The position numbers and the translations under genes were made by a program. The notes below the pieces were generated by a model. That model did no database searches and was not told the DNA's origin. It saw only the letters and a program-made list of their open reading frames with translations. From an uncultured Oscillospiraceae bacterium (GTDB lineage Bacteria > Bacillota > Clostridia > Oscillospirales > Ruminococcaceae), in the NCBI GenBank assembly GCA_904384225.1, contig CAJFJV010000012.1:1-47966 (forward strand): a stretch of 47,966 nucleotides of DNA, written 5' to 3'. This document shows positions 15,134 to 24,119 of this stretch, one piece after another; position 1 is the stretch's first letter, and each line of letters opens with the position of its first letter.

Positions 15134-16504
15134 ATGGCAAAAAGCAAAACTCTTTTTGTATGCAGCCAATGTGGATATGAAACAGTAAAATGGCTTGGGC
15201 GCTGCCCGTCTTGCGGCGGATGGAACTGTTTTGACGAAGCAGTCGCTGCGCCCGCATCTGCATCTTCAGCAAAAGCGGCGCCTCATCCGGCAAAAGCACA
15301 AACGCCTTTACCCATACGATCGATCAGTGAAGCAGATGAGATCCGTTTTTGTACCGGAATAGGGGAACTGGACCGCGTCCTAGGAGGCGGTATTGTAAAA
15401 GGGTCGCTTGTACTCTTAGGCGGCGATCCGGGTATTGGAAAATCAACATTGCTTTTGCAAATTTGTGAACATCTTGGGGAATCGCTGCGTATTTTGTATG
15501 TTTCGGGTGAGGAGAGCACAAGACAGCTCAAGCTTAGGGCGAACCGTCTCCATGTTTTTTCTGAAAATCTGTATATTTTGGCCTCCACGGACGTGGAAGC
15601 CATTTGCAGTACGATATTGCAGCAGAAACCGGATCTCGTGATGATTGATTCTATCCAAACTATGTGTATTGATACGGTTTCTTCTTCACCGGGCAGTATA
15701 ACACAGGTTCGGGAAAGTACAAATGCCTTTTTGCGGACAGCAAAGAGCGAAGACATCCCTGTTTTTATTGTTGGGCATGTCAACAAGGACGGTGCAATTG
15801 CCGGGCCAAAAGTATTGGAACATATTGTGGATGCAGTTTTGTATATTGAAGGGGAACGGAACTTTTCTTACCGTATTTTACGTGCGGTCAAAAACCGTTA
15901 CGGCTCTACAAATGAAATCGGTATGTTTGAAATGGGAGACAGCGGCCTGCGTGAAGTACCCAATCCTTCCATGGTACTGCTTTCCGGGAAACCACAAGGT
16001 GTATCCGGAAGCTGTGTAGCGTGCATCATGGAGGGCAGCCGCCCAATTTTGGCGGAAGTACAGGCACTTGTTACAAAAACCAGTTTTGGTACGCCGCGCC
16101 GTACGGCAAACGGATTTGATTACAATCGGATGAATCTAATGCTGGCTGTGCTCGAAAAACGGGCGGGTTTCTTTTTTGGTGCGCTGGATGTATATATCAA
16201 TGTTGTCGGCGGACTACGGCTTGATGATCCGGCAGCCGATTTGTCGGTGGCGCTTTCGCTTGTATCAAGTCTGCGAGACCGTGCAGTCGATGAGGATTTG
16301 ATTGCATTTGGCGAGATTGGTCTGGGTGGGGAGATTCGCAGTGTTCACAATCTGGCGGAACGGATCAGAGAGGCGCAGCGGCTTGGATTCTGCCGGGCAA
16401 TCGTGCCAAAATCCGCCGTATCGCAGCTTTCACAGCTGCGCAGTTTGAAAATAGAGCTTCTGCCGGTTTCACATATTAAAGAAGCATTTGCTGTGCTCTC
16501 ATAA
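15134..16504 (+). CDS. radA: DNA repair protein RadA
   Basis: A 456-residue RecA-related ATPase/helicase that drives branch migration in homologous recombination. The N-terminal zinc finger has Cys10, Cys13, Cys24 and Cys27. The ATPase core has Walker A GDPGIGKST (97-105), and the RadA-specific KNRYGSTNE motif follows near residue 253. The C-terminal part (about 290-456) is the Lon-like fold (NVVGGLRLDDPAADLSVALS). I chose the ATG at 15134 because AAGGGGCGA precedes it and the zinc finger then starts at the family position. A downstream GNAT gene begins 13 bases after its stop. Confidence 0.96.
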   Translation: MAKSKTLFVCSQCGYETVKWLGRCPSCGGWNCFDEAVAAPASASSAKAAPHPAKAQTPLPIRSISEADEIRFCTGIGELDRVLGGGIVKGSLVLLGGDPGIGKSTLLLQICEHLGESLRILYVSGEESTRQLKLRANRLHVFSENLYILASTDVEAICSTILQQKPDLVMIDSIQTMCIDTVSSSPGSITQVRESTNAFLRTAKSEDIPVFIVGHVNKDGAIAGPKVLEHIVDAVLYIEGERNFSYRILRAVKNRYGSTNEIGMFEMGDSGLREVPNPSMVLLSGKPQGVSGSCVACIMEGSRPILAEVQALVTKTSFGTPRRTANGFDYNRMNLMLAVLEKRAGFFFGALDVYINVVGGLRLDDPAADLSVALSLVSSLRDRAVDEDLIAFGEIGLGGEIRSVHNLAERIREAQRLGFCRAIVPKSAVSQLSQLRSLKIELLPVSHIKEAFAVLS

Positions 16505-16517
16505 GGAGGAAAGCAGG

Positions 16518-17038
16518 ATGTTTTATGAATGGCTCTGTATGCTGTGTGCGCCGATGCATGTCGAGCGGATCACAATGGACAATCTTCCGCGTGTGATTGC
16601 ATTGTTTGCGTCAAATCCGGGCTATTTTTCGCGTGTGCAGTCGCATCCTGTCGATGCACACGAGTGCGAAGCGGATATCACAATGCTGCCACCGGGGAAA
16701 ACGCTTTCGGACAAGACATATGTGCTGGTGTCAGACGACGCGGGAGACCTTGCTGTAATTGATTTTGTGGAGCAGTATCCGGATGAAAAGACCGGATATC
16801 TCGGCTTTTTGATCGTATCAGGCGGCCGACATGGATGCGGGATGGGGTCCGTACTTCTTTCAAAAATCGAACAGGCGGCAAGCGAATGCGGCTTTCACGG
16901 ATGGAGCTTGGCTGCTATGAAACGAACGAGAGCGGTATGGCGTTTTGGAGAGCGTCGGGCTTTTCACCAATTCGTACTTCAAAACAGGAAACAGATGGCA
17001 TTCTTTATACCATTGTTTCGATGGAGAAGAAGATATAA
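16518..17038 (+). pseudogene. GNAT acetyltransferase gene with a single-base frameshift
   Basis: AAGGAGG and the ATG at 16518 begin a GNAT protein (FYEWLCMLCAPMHVERITMD), which is readable to the acetyl-CoA loop (SGGRHGCGMGSVLLSKIEQA) and ECGF. Then the frame gives unrelated, basic residues to 17048. The expected end, SRMELGCYETNESGMAFWRA to VSMEKKI, lies in another frame ending at 17038. One missing T in the TTT at 16893-16895 accounts for the shift; restoring it gives a GNAT of about 173 residues. Either the gene is newly broken or the base is a sequencing error. It follows radA by 13 bases and is probably co-transcribed. Confidence 0.75.
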
Positions 17039-17048
17039 AAGAAAATGA

Positions 17049-17365
17049 AATACGTATTTTATAGGGGATAGGGAGGGATATTAAGAGTCGTTGAAAAGCG
17101 ATGCTTTGGGAATTTCTTTTTTGCGATATCAAGAAATTTTTAAATTTTCATTTTTTATAATTCATTAGTTGCAATAGCACGAGGCTTAGAGTTATTGACA
17201 GAGTAATCTTTGTTAGCGCTTTATACATTTCCTTTTAAAAATAAAACTGGGAAATATCCGTTGAGGAGATACTTCTATGCGTAGTGATGACTGAATTTCA
17301 GATATAATGCTGCGCTTATACTGGAGGAGCAAATCTAAATGGGATGAACGGAAGGAAAGCGAGAC
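17049..17365. other. 317-base A+T-rich gap with a possible terminator
   Basis: No gene is supported. AATTTCTT (17111-17118) and AAGAAATT (17131-17138) followed by TTTT may terminate the radA transcript. TATAAT at 17303-17308 may be the -10 of the next GNAT gene, and TTGACA at 17195-17200 lacks a -10 at proper spacing. The region's base composition is more A+T-rich than its neighbours. Confidence 0.4.
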
Positions 17366-17848
17366 ATGGAACTGGAACTTGTTAAATTACAGGAACTGCA
17401 TATAAACGAATTGACAAAAATAATGAAGCGCGCTTTTGATGAAGATATAAGAATACATCTTGGGAAGGAAAAAGGCGGCCCTGATGGATATGATAATGGT
17501 GATTTTTTGAGAAAATGGGGGTTGCATAAGAACGCCTCTTCGTATTGTATTTTTTTAAACGGACAGTTGATTGGTGGCGTAATTCTTTGGATAAATAAAG
17601 ATCAAAACAACTTCTTAGGAAATATTTTTATTGATCCGGATTATGAAAATCATGGATTAGGTACAAAGGTATGGAGTACAATTGAAAAAATGCACCCTGA
17701 TACAAAAATTTGGAGTACGGAAACACCTATTTTTTCAAATAGAAATCATAATTTCTATGTTAATAAGTGTGGTTTCCATGTTGTTAAAATTGATAATCCT
17801 AAAAACAAGTTAGAAGGTCAATATAAAATGCAAAAAACAATGAAATAA
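17366..17848 (+). CDS. GNAT family N-acetyltransferase
   Basis: A 160-residue single-domain GNAT acetyltransferase. The acetyl-CoA-binding region is IFIDPDYENHGLGTKVWSTI (about residues 91-110), with the Q/RxxGxG/A motif present as ENHGLG. The C-terminal NFYVNKCGFHVVKI is the usual substrate-side strand. GGAAGGAAAG lies upstream of the ATG. The substrate is unknown. The gene and both flanks are noticeably A+T-rich compared with radA or pnp, hinting at separate acquisition. It is followed by a strong terminator. Confidence 0.85.
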   Translation: MELELVKLQELHINELTKIMKRAFDEDIRIHLGKEKGGPDGYDNGDFLRKWGLHKNASSYCIFLNGQLIGGVILWINKDQNNFLGNIFIDPDYENHGLGTKVWSTIEKMHPDTKIWSTETPIFSNRNHNFYVNKCGFHVVKIDNPKNKLEGQYKMQKTMK

Positions 17849-17997
17849 AATTGATGACCTCAATAATTTTAAAATTTCTCTAGAGTTTCAATTTATAATC
17901 TGGAGGATAGTATGTATTAAAAATAAGCGTGTGAAATCTAAGTATTGTTTTGCTGGCATTATGACAGAAAGGACTTTACGATACAGATAAAAATTAG

Positions 17998-18038
17998 AAA
18001 AGGCGGTATCTTAGCCTATGCTGGATACCGCCTTTTTT
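17998..18038. terminator. Terminator between the convergent GNAT and MATE genes
   Basis: GGCGGTATC (18002-18010) pairs with GATACCGCC (18024-18032), extended by A-T pairs, and is followed by TTTTTT. A-rich sequence before the stem also gives a U-tail on the minus strand, so it can serve both genes. Confidence 0.8.
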
Positions 18039-18069
18039 AGAAAAAAGGATGCGTGAACTACAACCAAAA

Positions 18070-19395
18070 TCATATGACTTCCTTTTTCTTCCATTTGCCG
18101 CTGATAACGCGTCCAAGGAAAAAGATAATGCGCACTGCCCAGTCGATTGTCATTGCAATCCAAACGCCAAGTACGCCAAGATTCAGGAAAGAAGCAAGGA
18201 TGTAGCTTAATCCAATCCGGCATGCCCACATACTGATTACTGATACCAGCATAGTGTACTTGACGTCGTTTGCCGCGCGCAGACCGTTTGGAAGGGTAAA
18301 AGCCATCGGCCAGAGGATGGAGCTCATGATGCCATGATAAATCAATAATACAGAAGTAATGGAAGCGGTTTCCGCGGAGAGATTAAACAAACCAATCAAT
18401 GGGTTCAACAGTAAGAAAAGAATTATATTTACAAAAATCATCAAGACATAAGCAAGACCGGTTAACCGGAACATATAGCGCTTAGCTTCATCATAGCGTT
18501 TGGCACCGATACACTGCCCAACAATCGTAATCATACCGAGACCTACCGCTGCACCCGGGATCGTTGCCATAGAAGCGATACTGTTTCCCACGGCATTTGC
18601 GGCAATAGCGACTGTTCCGAAAGAAGCGACAAGGCCTTGTACCAAAATTTTTCCAATTTGGAACATGCCATTTTCTAAACCGTTTGGGATACCGATTTTT
18701 AATATAGTACGGATCATTTTAAAATCCAGGCGCCAGTGTAAAAGGGAATCGAGCGTGATACCGTGGCTCCGCCAACGCAGCAAATATAAAATAATGACCG
18801 CACCGAAAATACGAGACGCAAGCGTTGCTATTGCAGCGCCGGCGACGCCCATGCCACATCCGAAAATCAAGATAGCATTCCCACAGATATTTAACAGATT
18901 CATAGCAAGGGAAATAATCATAGTAATGCGGGAATTCCCCATAGAGCGGAAAAGTGCAGCACCGGCATTATAGACGCCGAGAAATGGGTAAGAAATTGCA
19001 GACCAGAAAAAGTAAGTTATACAGTTATTCATGACAGATTTTTCGGTATTTGGAAAGACAACAGAAAGAATCGGCGCATTCCCAAAAAGGCAGATGATCA
19101 TAATTGCGGCAGAAATTAAAAATGTTGCGACGATCAGCTGCTTTGCCGAAGCATTGGCATTGGCGTGATCATCTCGTCCGATGTATTGCGCACAGATAAT
19201 AGAACCGCCGGTTGCCAGCGCGGAAAAAATGTTGATAAGAAGAACGTTTATGGAATCCACTAAGGAGACACCGGAAACAGCCGCCTCGCCGCAGCTTGAA
19301 ACCATCATAGTATCTGCCATACCGATTGCAACGGCCAAGACCTGCTCAATAACGAGAGGGACCATCAGCCGTACAATGTCTTTGCGCGTAAACAC
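18070..19395 (-). CDS. MATE family efflux transporter
   Basis: A 441-residue inner-membrane antiporter with twelve hydrophobic segments in two homologous halves, typical of MATE proteins that export drugs or metabolites using a Na+ or H+ gradient. The N-terminus (LMVPLVIEQVLAVAIGMADT) and the start of the second half (ILKIGIPNGLENGMFQIGKI) have the family pattern. It starts with GTG; AAAGGGG lies 8 bases upstream. It is monocistronic with its own promoter (19469-19497). No regulator is adjacent and the substrate is unknown. Confidence 0.92.
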   Translation of the reverse strand: MFTRKDIVRLMVPLVIEQVLAVAIGMADTMMVSSCGEAAVSGVSLVDSINVLLINIFSALATGGSIICAQYIGRDDHANANASAKQLIVATFLISAAIMIICLFGNAPILSVVFPNTEKSVMNNCITYFFWSAISYPFLGVYNAGAALFRSMGNSRITMIISLAMNLLNICGNAILIFGCGMGVAGAAIATLASRIFGAVIILYLLRWRSHGITLDSLLHWRLDFKMIRTILKIGIPNGLENGMFQIGKILVQGLVASFGTVAIAANAVGNSIASMATIPGAAVGLGMITIVGQCIGAKRYDEAKRYMFRLTGLAYVLMIFVNIILFLLLNPLIGLFNLSAETASITSVLLIYHGIMSSILWPMAFTLPNGLRAANDVKYTMLVSVISMWACRIGLSYILASFLNLGVLGVWIAMTIDWAVRIIFFLGRVISGKWKKKEVI

Positions 19396-19468
19396 TGTGA
19401 AAACCCCTTTTTACAGTCGTTAAGTTTGGAGAAAAGACACTGTCTCCTCTTTTTATCAGATGCATTCT

Positions 19469-19497
19469 ATTATGCGACACTTTCCCTGTAGTTTCAA
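19469..19497 (-). promoter_or_regulatory. Promoter of the MATE gene
   Basis: On the minus strand: -35 TTGAAA (19492-19497), 17-base spacer, -10 CATAAT (19469-19474), about 74 bases before the GTG start. Confidence 0.65.
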
Positions 19498-19645
19498 GAG
19501 GCAAAATCAACAAAAGTATGCAGTTGAAATTCATTCCGGACAGATTCAGAATGTCAGGGAAATAGGAACGACTACAATGTGACGCATGGACAGTTGGATT
19601 TCATTGCAAATATGCCGCGGGTTAAATATGACTTTTCTCCTCAAG

Positions 19646-19678
19646 ACAAAAAGGGCAAGCGAAAAACGCCTGCCCTTT
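19646..19678 (-). terminator. Terminator of the rpsO-pnp operon
   Basis: AAAGGGCA (19650-19657) pairs with TGCCCTTT (19671-19678), with further inner pairs. On the minus strand the stem is followed by TTTTTGTCTT. It lies about 80 bases after the pnp stop. Confidence 0.8.
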
Positions 19679-19760
19679 GCACTTTTTTATATGCGGGTCG
19701 CTCATTTCCATGTAACCGTCTCTTTATGCGGTTGCATGGGGAATCCGGCTTTCTTTTTCT

Positions 19761-21881
19761 TTACTCGCCCTGCTGTGCTCTCTTTGCTGCGAGATCAGCC
19801 ATAGCATCTTTTCGGGAGAGGTTAATCCGCCCTTGCGCATCAATCTCTGTAACTTTAACAAAGATTGTATCTCCAACGTTTACAACGTCTTCAACTTTAG
19901 CAACACGATGATCGGCAAGCTTAGAAATATGGACAAGCCCTTCCTTACCGGGGGCAATTTCCACAAAGGCGCCAAAAGCCATCAAACGGGTAACTTGTCC
20001 TTTATAAATGGCACCGACCTCCGGATCGTTTGCAATGGATTCCACGATGGAAAGCGCACGTTTGACATTTGACATGTCTACGCCCATAATAACGCAGCTG
20101 CCATCGTCTTCAATATCAATCGTGACATCACAGTCGGCACAGATTTTTTGAATAACCTTTCCGCCGCTGCCGATGACTTCTCTAATTTTATCCGGACGGA
20201 CGTATGTCTGAATGACCTTCGGCGCATAAGGAGAAACCTCAGGACGTGGTTCAGCAATTGCCGGCGCCATAATTTCGTCCAGAATATACAGCCTTGCTTT
20301 TCTGGTTTTTTCGAAGGCCTCTGCAATGACATCCATTGACAGGCCGTCTACTTTGATATCGACCTGAATTGCTGTAATGCCGTTGCGTGTACCGCCGACC
20401 TTGAAGTCCATGTCTCCATAAAAATCCTCAAGCCCTTGAATGTCTACCATAGTTTGGAAAGAACCGTCCTCTTTGGTGATCAAACCGCAGGAAATACCAG
20501 CAACCGGTGTGCGGATCGGAACACCTGCATCCATTAAAGCTAAGGTAGAAGCACAGATTGAACCCTGAGAAGTGGAGCCGTTTGAAGAAAGAACCTCCGA
20601 TACTGCGCGGATCGCATATGGGAAGGTCTCAACGCTTGGAAGTACAGGAAGCAGCGCACGCTCCGCTAAAGCGCCATGTCCGATTTCGCGTCTGCCGGGG
20701 CCGCGGCTTGGCTTAGTTTCGCCGACAGAATAGGAAGGGAAGTTATATTGATGCATATAACGTTTTTCTGTATTCTCATCAATGCTGTCAAGCATTTGGG
20801 CGTCACGGATTGGGCCGAGCGTTACAATGTCAAGCACTTGTGTCTGTCCGCGTGTAAAGAGGCCAGACCCATGGACGCGCGGAAGTACACCTGCTTCTGC
20901 TGCAAGGGGACGGATTTCATCCATTCCGCGTCCGTCAACCCGTTTGCCGGTAAACAGCCATTCGCGTACAATATGTTTTTGCAGCTTGTACATGACTTCG
21001 TCGAGCGTGGGCATATACTCCGCATATTCCTCACCGAAAGTCTCTTCGATTTCTTCGAGAATCGGTTTCAGCCTTGCTTCACGCACGTTCTTGTCGTCTG
21101 TATCCAGTGCGTATTTAACTTTTTCGGTTACCAAATCGGCAACAGCGTAATAAAAGTCCATATTTACGCCGACTTTTTCAAAAGCCGCCTTTTCTTTGCC
21201 GATCTCATCCTGAATCCCTTTGATGAAAGCAACGATCTTTTTGCTTTCTTCGTGTGCCATCCGAATCGCTTCAAGCATGATATCTTCTGGGACTTCATTT
21301 GCGCCGGCTTCAATCATGACAACTTTTTCCGCTGAGGCAGCTACTGTTAAATCAAGATCGGATTTTTCACGCTGCTCCCTGTTGGGATTTAAAATTAATT
21401 CACCGTCTACAAGGCCTACGTTCACACCGGCAATGGGGCCGTTAAATGGGACGTCGGAAATAGAAACGGCAATAGACGCGGCGATCAAAGCAGTAATTTC
21501 CGGAGAGTTGTCGATATCAGAGGCCAGTACGGTTGCCACAATGGAAACATCGTTGCGAAGTCCCGCAGGGAAAAGCGGACGCATCGGACGGTCAATCATA
21601 CGGGAGGTGAGAATGGCGTTTTCACTTGGACGCCCCTCTCTTTTTAAGAAAGAACCGGGGATCTTTCCCACTGAATAAAGCTTTTCTTCGTAATCCACAG
21701 AGAGCGGGAAGAAATCGACGCCTTCACGTGGCTTGGCGCTCATCGTAACATTTGCCATAACGACAGTTTCGCCGTATGTCACCCAGCAGGAGCCGTTGGC
21801 AAGCGCACAGGTTTTACCGGTTTCCACGCGCAGCGGACGGCCTGCATACGTGGTTTCAAATACACGGTAGTTTTCAAACAT
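19761..21881 (-). CDS. pnp: Polyribonucleotide nucleotidyltransferase (PNPase)
   Basis: A 706-residue phosphorolytic 3'-5' exoribonuclease, a trimer that degrades mRNA using phosphate. Two RNase PH domains are present (about residues 10-140 and 320-460), joined by an alpha-helical linker. The active-site segment of the second is visible in TFPYAIRAVSEVLSSNGSTS, and DIQGLEDFYGDMDFKVGGTR is a family hallmark. KH (about 555-610, VIGSGGKVIQKI) and S1 (about 620-690) RNA-binding domains follow. AAAGGAGGAAA precedes the ATG. It follows rpsO on the same strand, the order conserved across most bacteria. Confidence 0.98.
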   Translation of the reverse strand: MFENYRVFETTYAGRPLRVETGKTCALANGSCWVTYGETVVMANVTMSAKPREGVDFFPLSVDYEEKLYSVGKIPGSFLKREGRPSENAILTSRMIDRPMRPLFPAGLRNDVSIVATVLASDIDNSPEITALIAASIAVSISDVPFNGPIAGVNVGLVDGELILNPNREQREKSDLDLTVAASAEKVVMIEAGANEVPEDIMLEAIRMAHEESKKIVAFIKGIQDEIGKEKAAFEKVGVNMDFYYAVADLVTEKVKYALDTDDKNVREARLKPILEEIEETFGEEYAEYMPTLDEVMYKLQKHIVREWLFTGKRVDGRGMDEIRPLAAEAGVLPRVHGSGLFTRGQTQVLDIVTLGPIRDAQMLDSIDENTEKRYMHQYNFPSYSVGETKPSRGPGRREIGHGALAERALLPVLPSVETFPYAIRAVSEVLSSNGSTSQGSICASTLALMDAGVPIRTPVAGISCGLITKEDGSFQTMVDIQGLEDFYGDMDFKVGGTRNGITAIQVDIKVDGLSMDVIAEAFEKTRKARLYILDEIMAPAIAEPRPEVSPYAPKVIQTYVRPDKIREVIGSGGKVIQKICADCDVTIDIEDDGSCVIMGVDMSNVKRALSIVESIANDPEVGAIYKGQVTRLMAFGAFVEIAPGKEGLVHISKLADHRVAKVEDVVNVGDTIFVKVTEIDAQGRINLSRKDAMADLAAKRAQQGE

Positions 21882-22010
21882 GGGGTTTCCTCCTTTATAG
21901 AAATTATAGAAAGCGACGAAGGAAACGGGTTTAGCACAAAATCCTGTATCTTCCTTTTGAAAAGGTACACGATTTGATGCTAATGCCTATCACCTTCATC
22001 ATATATATCG

Positions 22011-22044
22011 TTTAAGGCAGGCGGCAAATGCCGCCTGCCTTAAA
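22011..22044 (-). promoter_or_regulatory. rpsO-pnp intercistronic hairpin
   Basis: Perfect 14-bp arms (22011-22024 and 22031-22044) around a 6-base loop lie between rpsO and pnp. In E. coli the matching interval has a terminator and an RNase III processing site through which PNPase controls itself. A weak T-run suggests partial termination or RNA processing here. Confidence 0.6.
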
Positions 22045-22060
22045 ACAGACGCAATAATTA

Positions 22061-22327
22061 TTACTTACGAATGCCGAGTTTTGCAATTGTGGCACGGTAT
22101 CTTTCGATATCAACCTTTTTCAAATAATTCAAAAGATTACGGCGATGGCCGACCATTTTCAGCAGGCCGCGGCGGGAGTGATGATCCTTTTTATGGATTT
22201 TCAGGTGTTCGGTCAGCTCATTGATACGAGTGGTCAGAATGGCAATCTGAACCTCAGGAGAGCCGGTATCCTTTTCATGGAGACGGTTGTTTTCAATAAC
22301 AGCTGTTTTTTCTTCTTTTCTTAACAT
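22061..22327 (-). CDS. rpsO: 30S ribosomal protein S15
   Basis: An 88-residue primary-binding protein of the 30S platform, contacting the 16S rRNA three-way junction. The sequence has the family hallmarks [35 protein letters not shown] and a [12 protein letters not shown] end. I chose the ATG at 22327, preceded by AGAGGTGA, giving the standard S15 length; upstream in-frame codons do not fit the family. It is the first gene of the rpsO-pnp operon, with a promoter at 22426-22454 and a leader of about 90 bases. Confidence 0.98.
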   Translation of the reverse strand: MLRKEEKTAVIENNRLHEKDTGSPEVQIAILTTRINELTEHLKIHKKDHHSRRGLLKMVGHRRNLLNYLKKVDIERYRATIAKLGIRK

Positions 22328-22425
22328 GCTTTTCACCTCTTTATAAAGTTGCTGCGTCATAGCAGAGGGTAGGCAAAACTCCCTATACAGGGCTTAATCC
22401 CAAAGCCAAGGCGCGGCACGTTGAT

Positions 22426-22454
22426 AGTATAGCATATTCCATTTGTGATGTAAA
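22426..22454 (-). promoter_or_regulatory. Promoter of rpsO-pnp
   Basis: On the minus strand: -35 TTTACA (22449-22454), 17-base spacer, -10 TATACT (22426-22431), each one base from consensus. Confidence 0.75.
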
Positions 22455-22620
22455 GCCTTTTTTGCGCATGAAAAGGGTGTTTTGGGATAATCCTAAGATT
22501 GGTAGATAACTGCGGAGGAGCAGCGGGAAAAGGGTCAAAAAGCGTTCGCAAAAAAAACGCCTGAAAATATTTTGCTTTTACACTGGGATACTGCATTTGT
22601 AAAAAAACTGCAAGATACAC

Positions 22621-22649
22621 TTTACAAGCGATACGGCTTCATGTAAAAT
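22621..22649 (+). promoter_or_regulatory. Promoter of the pyrH operon
   Basis: TTTACA (22621-22626), 17-base spacer, TAAAAT (22644-22649), each one base from consensus and about 55 bases before the pyrH ATG. Confidence 0.7.
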
Positions 22650-22704
22650 ATATGTAACACAATGAGGCGCAGTGCAAGATGCGTTGCTGGTAGGAGTTGT
22701 AAAT

Positions 22705-23415
22705 ATGTCTGAAATCAAGTATAAACGTATTCTCTTAAAATTGTCTGGTGAGGCGCTTGCCGGGCAGCGGGGCTTTGGGCTCGATTATTCGGTAATGCGT
22801 ACAGTTTGCAAAAGCATTCGGGATTGTGCGGCGATGGGGGTGCAGATCGGCATAGTCGTAGGCGGTGGAAATTTCTGGCGCGGGCGTTCCAGCGGCGCAA
22901 TGGATCGCACTCGTGCAGACCATATAGGCATGCTGGCAACCACAATGAATGCGCTTGCTGTAGCCGACGTTTTGGAAGAGATGGGGGTTACGGTCCGTGT
23001 GCAGACGGCGATTGCTATGCAGCAATTTGCAGAACCATATATCCGCAACCGTGCGGTCCGCCATCTGGAGAAAGGCCGTGTGGTCATTTTCGGCTGTGGG
23101 ACTGGAAATCCGTTCTTCTCGACCGACACAGCGGCTGCGCTGCGTGCTGCTGAAATTGACGCAGACGTTATTTTTAAGGCGACTATGGTAGACGGCGTAT
23201 ATGATAAGGATCCCAATAAGTTCGATGATGCAAAGAAGTTTGATCATCTGACCTTTAGTGAAGTTATTGGGAAGGATCTACAGGTTATGGATTCTACTGC
23301 GGCGGCAATGTGCCGTGACAATCATATCCCGCTTTTGGTATTTAATTTGGCGCGGCCGGAGAATATTGTGGACGCTGTAAAAGGGAAAGAAATCGGCACA
23401 CTTGTTGCAGACTGA
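22705..23415 (+). CDS. pyrH: UMP kinase
   Basis: A 236-residue hexameric UMP kinase of the amino-acid-kinase fold, phosphorylating UMP to UDP. Visible motifs are [11 protein letters not shown] at the N-terminus, [14 protein letters not shown] in the phosphate loop, the UMP-binding segment [14 protein letters not shown], and [14 protein letters not shown] chose the ATG at 22705, with AGGAG 7 bases upstream; the upstream in-frame ATG at 22672 adds residues absent from the family. It heads the operon with frr, but rpsB and tsf, the usual upstream neighbours, are missing. Confidence 0.97.
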   Translation: MSEIKYKRILLKLSGEALAGQRGFGLDYSVMRTVCKSIRDCAAMGVQIGIVVGGGNFWRGRSSGAMDRTRADHIGMLATTMNALAVADVLEEMGVTVRVQTAIAMQQFAEPYIRNRAVRHLEKGRVVIFGCGTGNPFFSTDTAAALRAAEIDADVIFKATMVDGVYDKDPNKFDDAKKFDHLTFSEVIGKDLQVMDSTAAAMCRDNHIPLLVFNLARPENIVDAVKGKEIGTLVAD

Positions 23416-23460
23416 AAAACAACGATATATTTAAGATCAGCATATAAGGAGAGAATGACG

Positions 23461-24024
23461 ATGGACGCAATTCAGGAGAGACTTGCAAAGACAGAAGAAA
23501 AAATGAAAAAATCGGTTGCTGCACTGGATAATGAATACAAATCAATTCGTGCGGGGCGCGCCACACCGGCAATCCTTGACAAGCTGACGGTGGAATATTA
23601 CGGCGCACCGACAAAAATCGACCAAATGGCAGCGATCAGTGTGCCGGAAGCGCGTCTGATGGTCATTCAGCCGTGGGATCCCACCACTCTTAATGCCATC
23701 CAGAAAGCAATTTTAGCTTCGGATTTAGGGCTGAATCCTGCAAATGACGGAAAAGTTCTTCGAATTTCCTTCCCACCTTTGACAGAAGAGCGCCGGCGGG
23801 AGATTTCAAAGGAAGTGGCGAAATACGCGGAAGAATGCAAGGTTGCCATCCGTTCCCTGCGCCGTGATGCAAACGATAAGCTTAAGGCGTTAAAAAAGAG
23901 TGCAGAAATTACAGAGGACGATTTGAAGGTCGGTGAGGAGAAGGTTCAAAAGCTGACTGATAAATATGTAAAGATCGTAGATGAGCATGCAAAAGCGAAA
24001 GAAAAAGAGATCATGGAAATTTAA
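23461..24024 (+). CDS. frr: Ribosome recycling factor
   Basis: A 187-residue tRNA-shaped protein that, with EF-G, splits post-termination ribosomes. The long three-helix bundle is clear ([40 protein letters not shown]), with the beta domain ([20 protein letters not shown]) between. Of two close ATG codons I prefer 23461, nine bases from AAGGAG; 23455 is too close. It follows pyrH by 45 bases. A terminator-like hairpin after it may lower expression of the lipid genes. Confidence 0.97.
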   Translation: MDAIQERLAKTEEKMKKSVAALDNEYKSIRAGRATPAILDKLTVEYYGAPTKIDQMAAISVPEARLMVIQPWDPTTLNAIQKAILASDLGLNPANDGKVLRISFPPLTEERRREISKEVAKYAEECKVAIRSLRRDANDKLKALKKSAEITEDDLKVGEEKVQKLTDKYVKIVDEHAKAKEKEIMEI

Positions 24025-24062
24025 ACTTCTTTGATTTTGGATACGCACCGTAAAGGCAGAGC

Positions 24063-24089
24063 GGAGCGGGAGTTTATCTCCCGCTTTTT
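24063..24089 (+). terminator. Terminator or attenuator between frr and uppS
   Basis: AGCGGGAG (24065-24072) pairs perfectly with CTCCCGCT (24078-24085) around TTTAT, followed by a T-run to 24089. As uppS starts 30 bases later without a clear promoter, partial read-through is likely. Confidence 0.7.
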
Positions 24090-24119
24090 GCTGAAAAGGA
24101 AAAGCCGGAGGAAAGAAAA

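Larger units (their letters stand above)
19396..19760. other. 365-base gap holding the MATE promoter and the pnp terminator
   Basis: The gap separates MATE and pnp, both on the minus strand. It carries the MATE promoter at 19469-19497 and the pnp terminator at 19646-19678. I see no gene in the remaining sequence. Confidence 0.6.
22328..22704. other. 377-base divergent control region between rpsO and pyrH
   Basis: No gene is supported here. It holds the rpsO promoter on the minus strand, the pyrH promoter on the plus strand, and a short dyad CCCT-ATAC-AGGG in the rpsO leader. Confidence 0.6.

Noticed and set aside
20676-21335. 219-codon plus-strand frame opposite pnp
   Set aside because: Wholly within the well-conserved pnp gene on the other strand, with no ribosome binding site.
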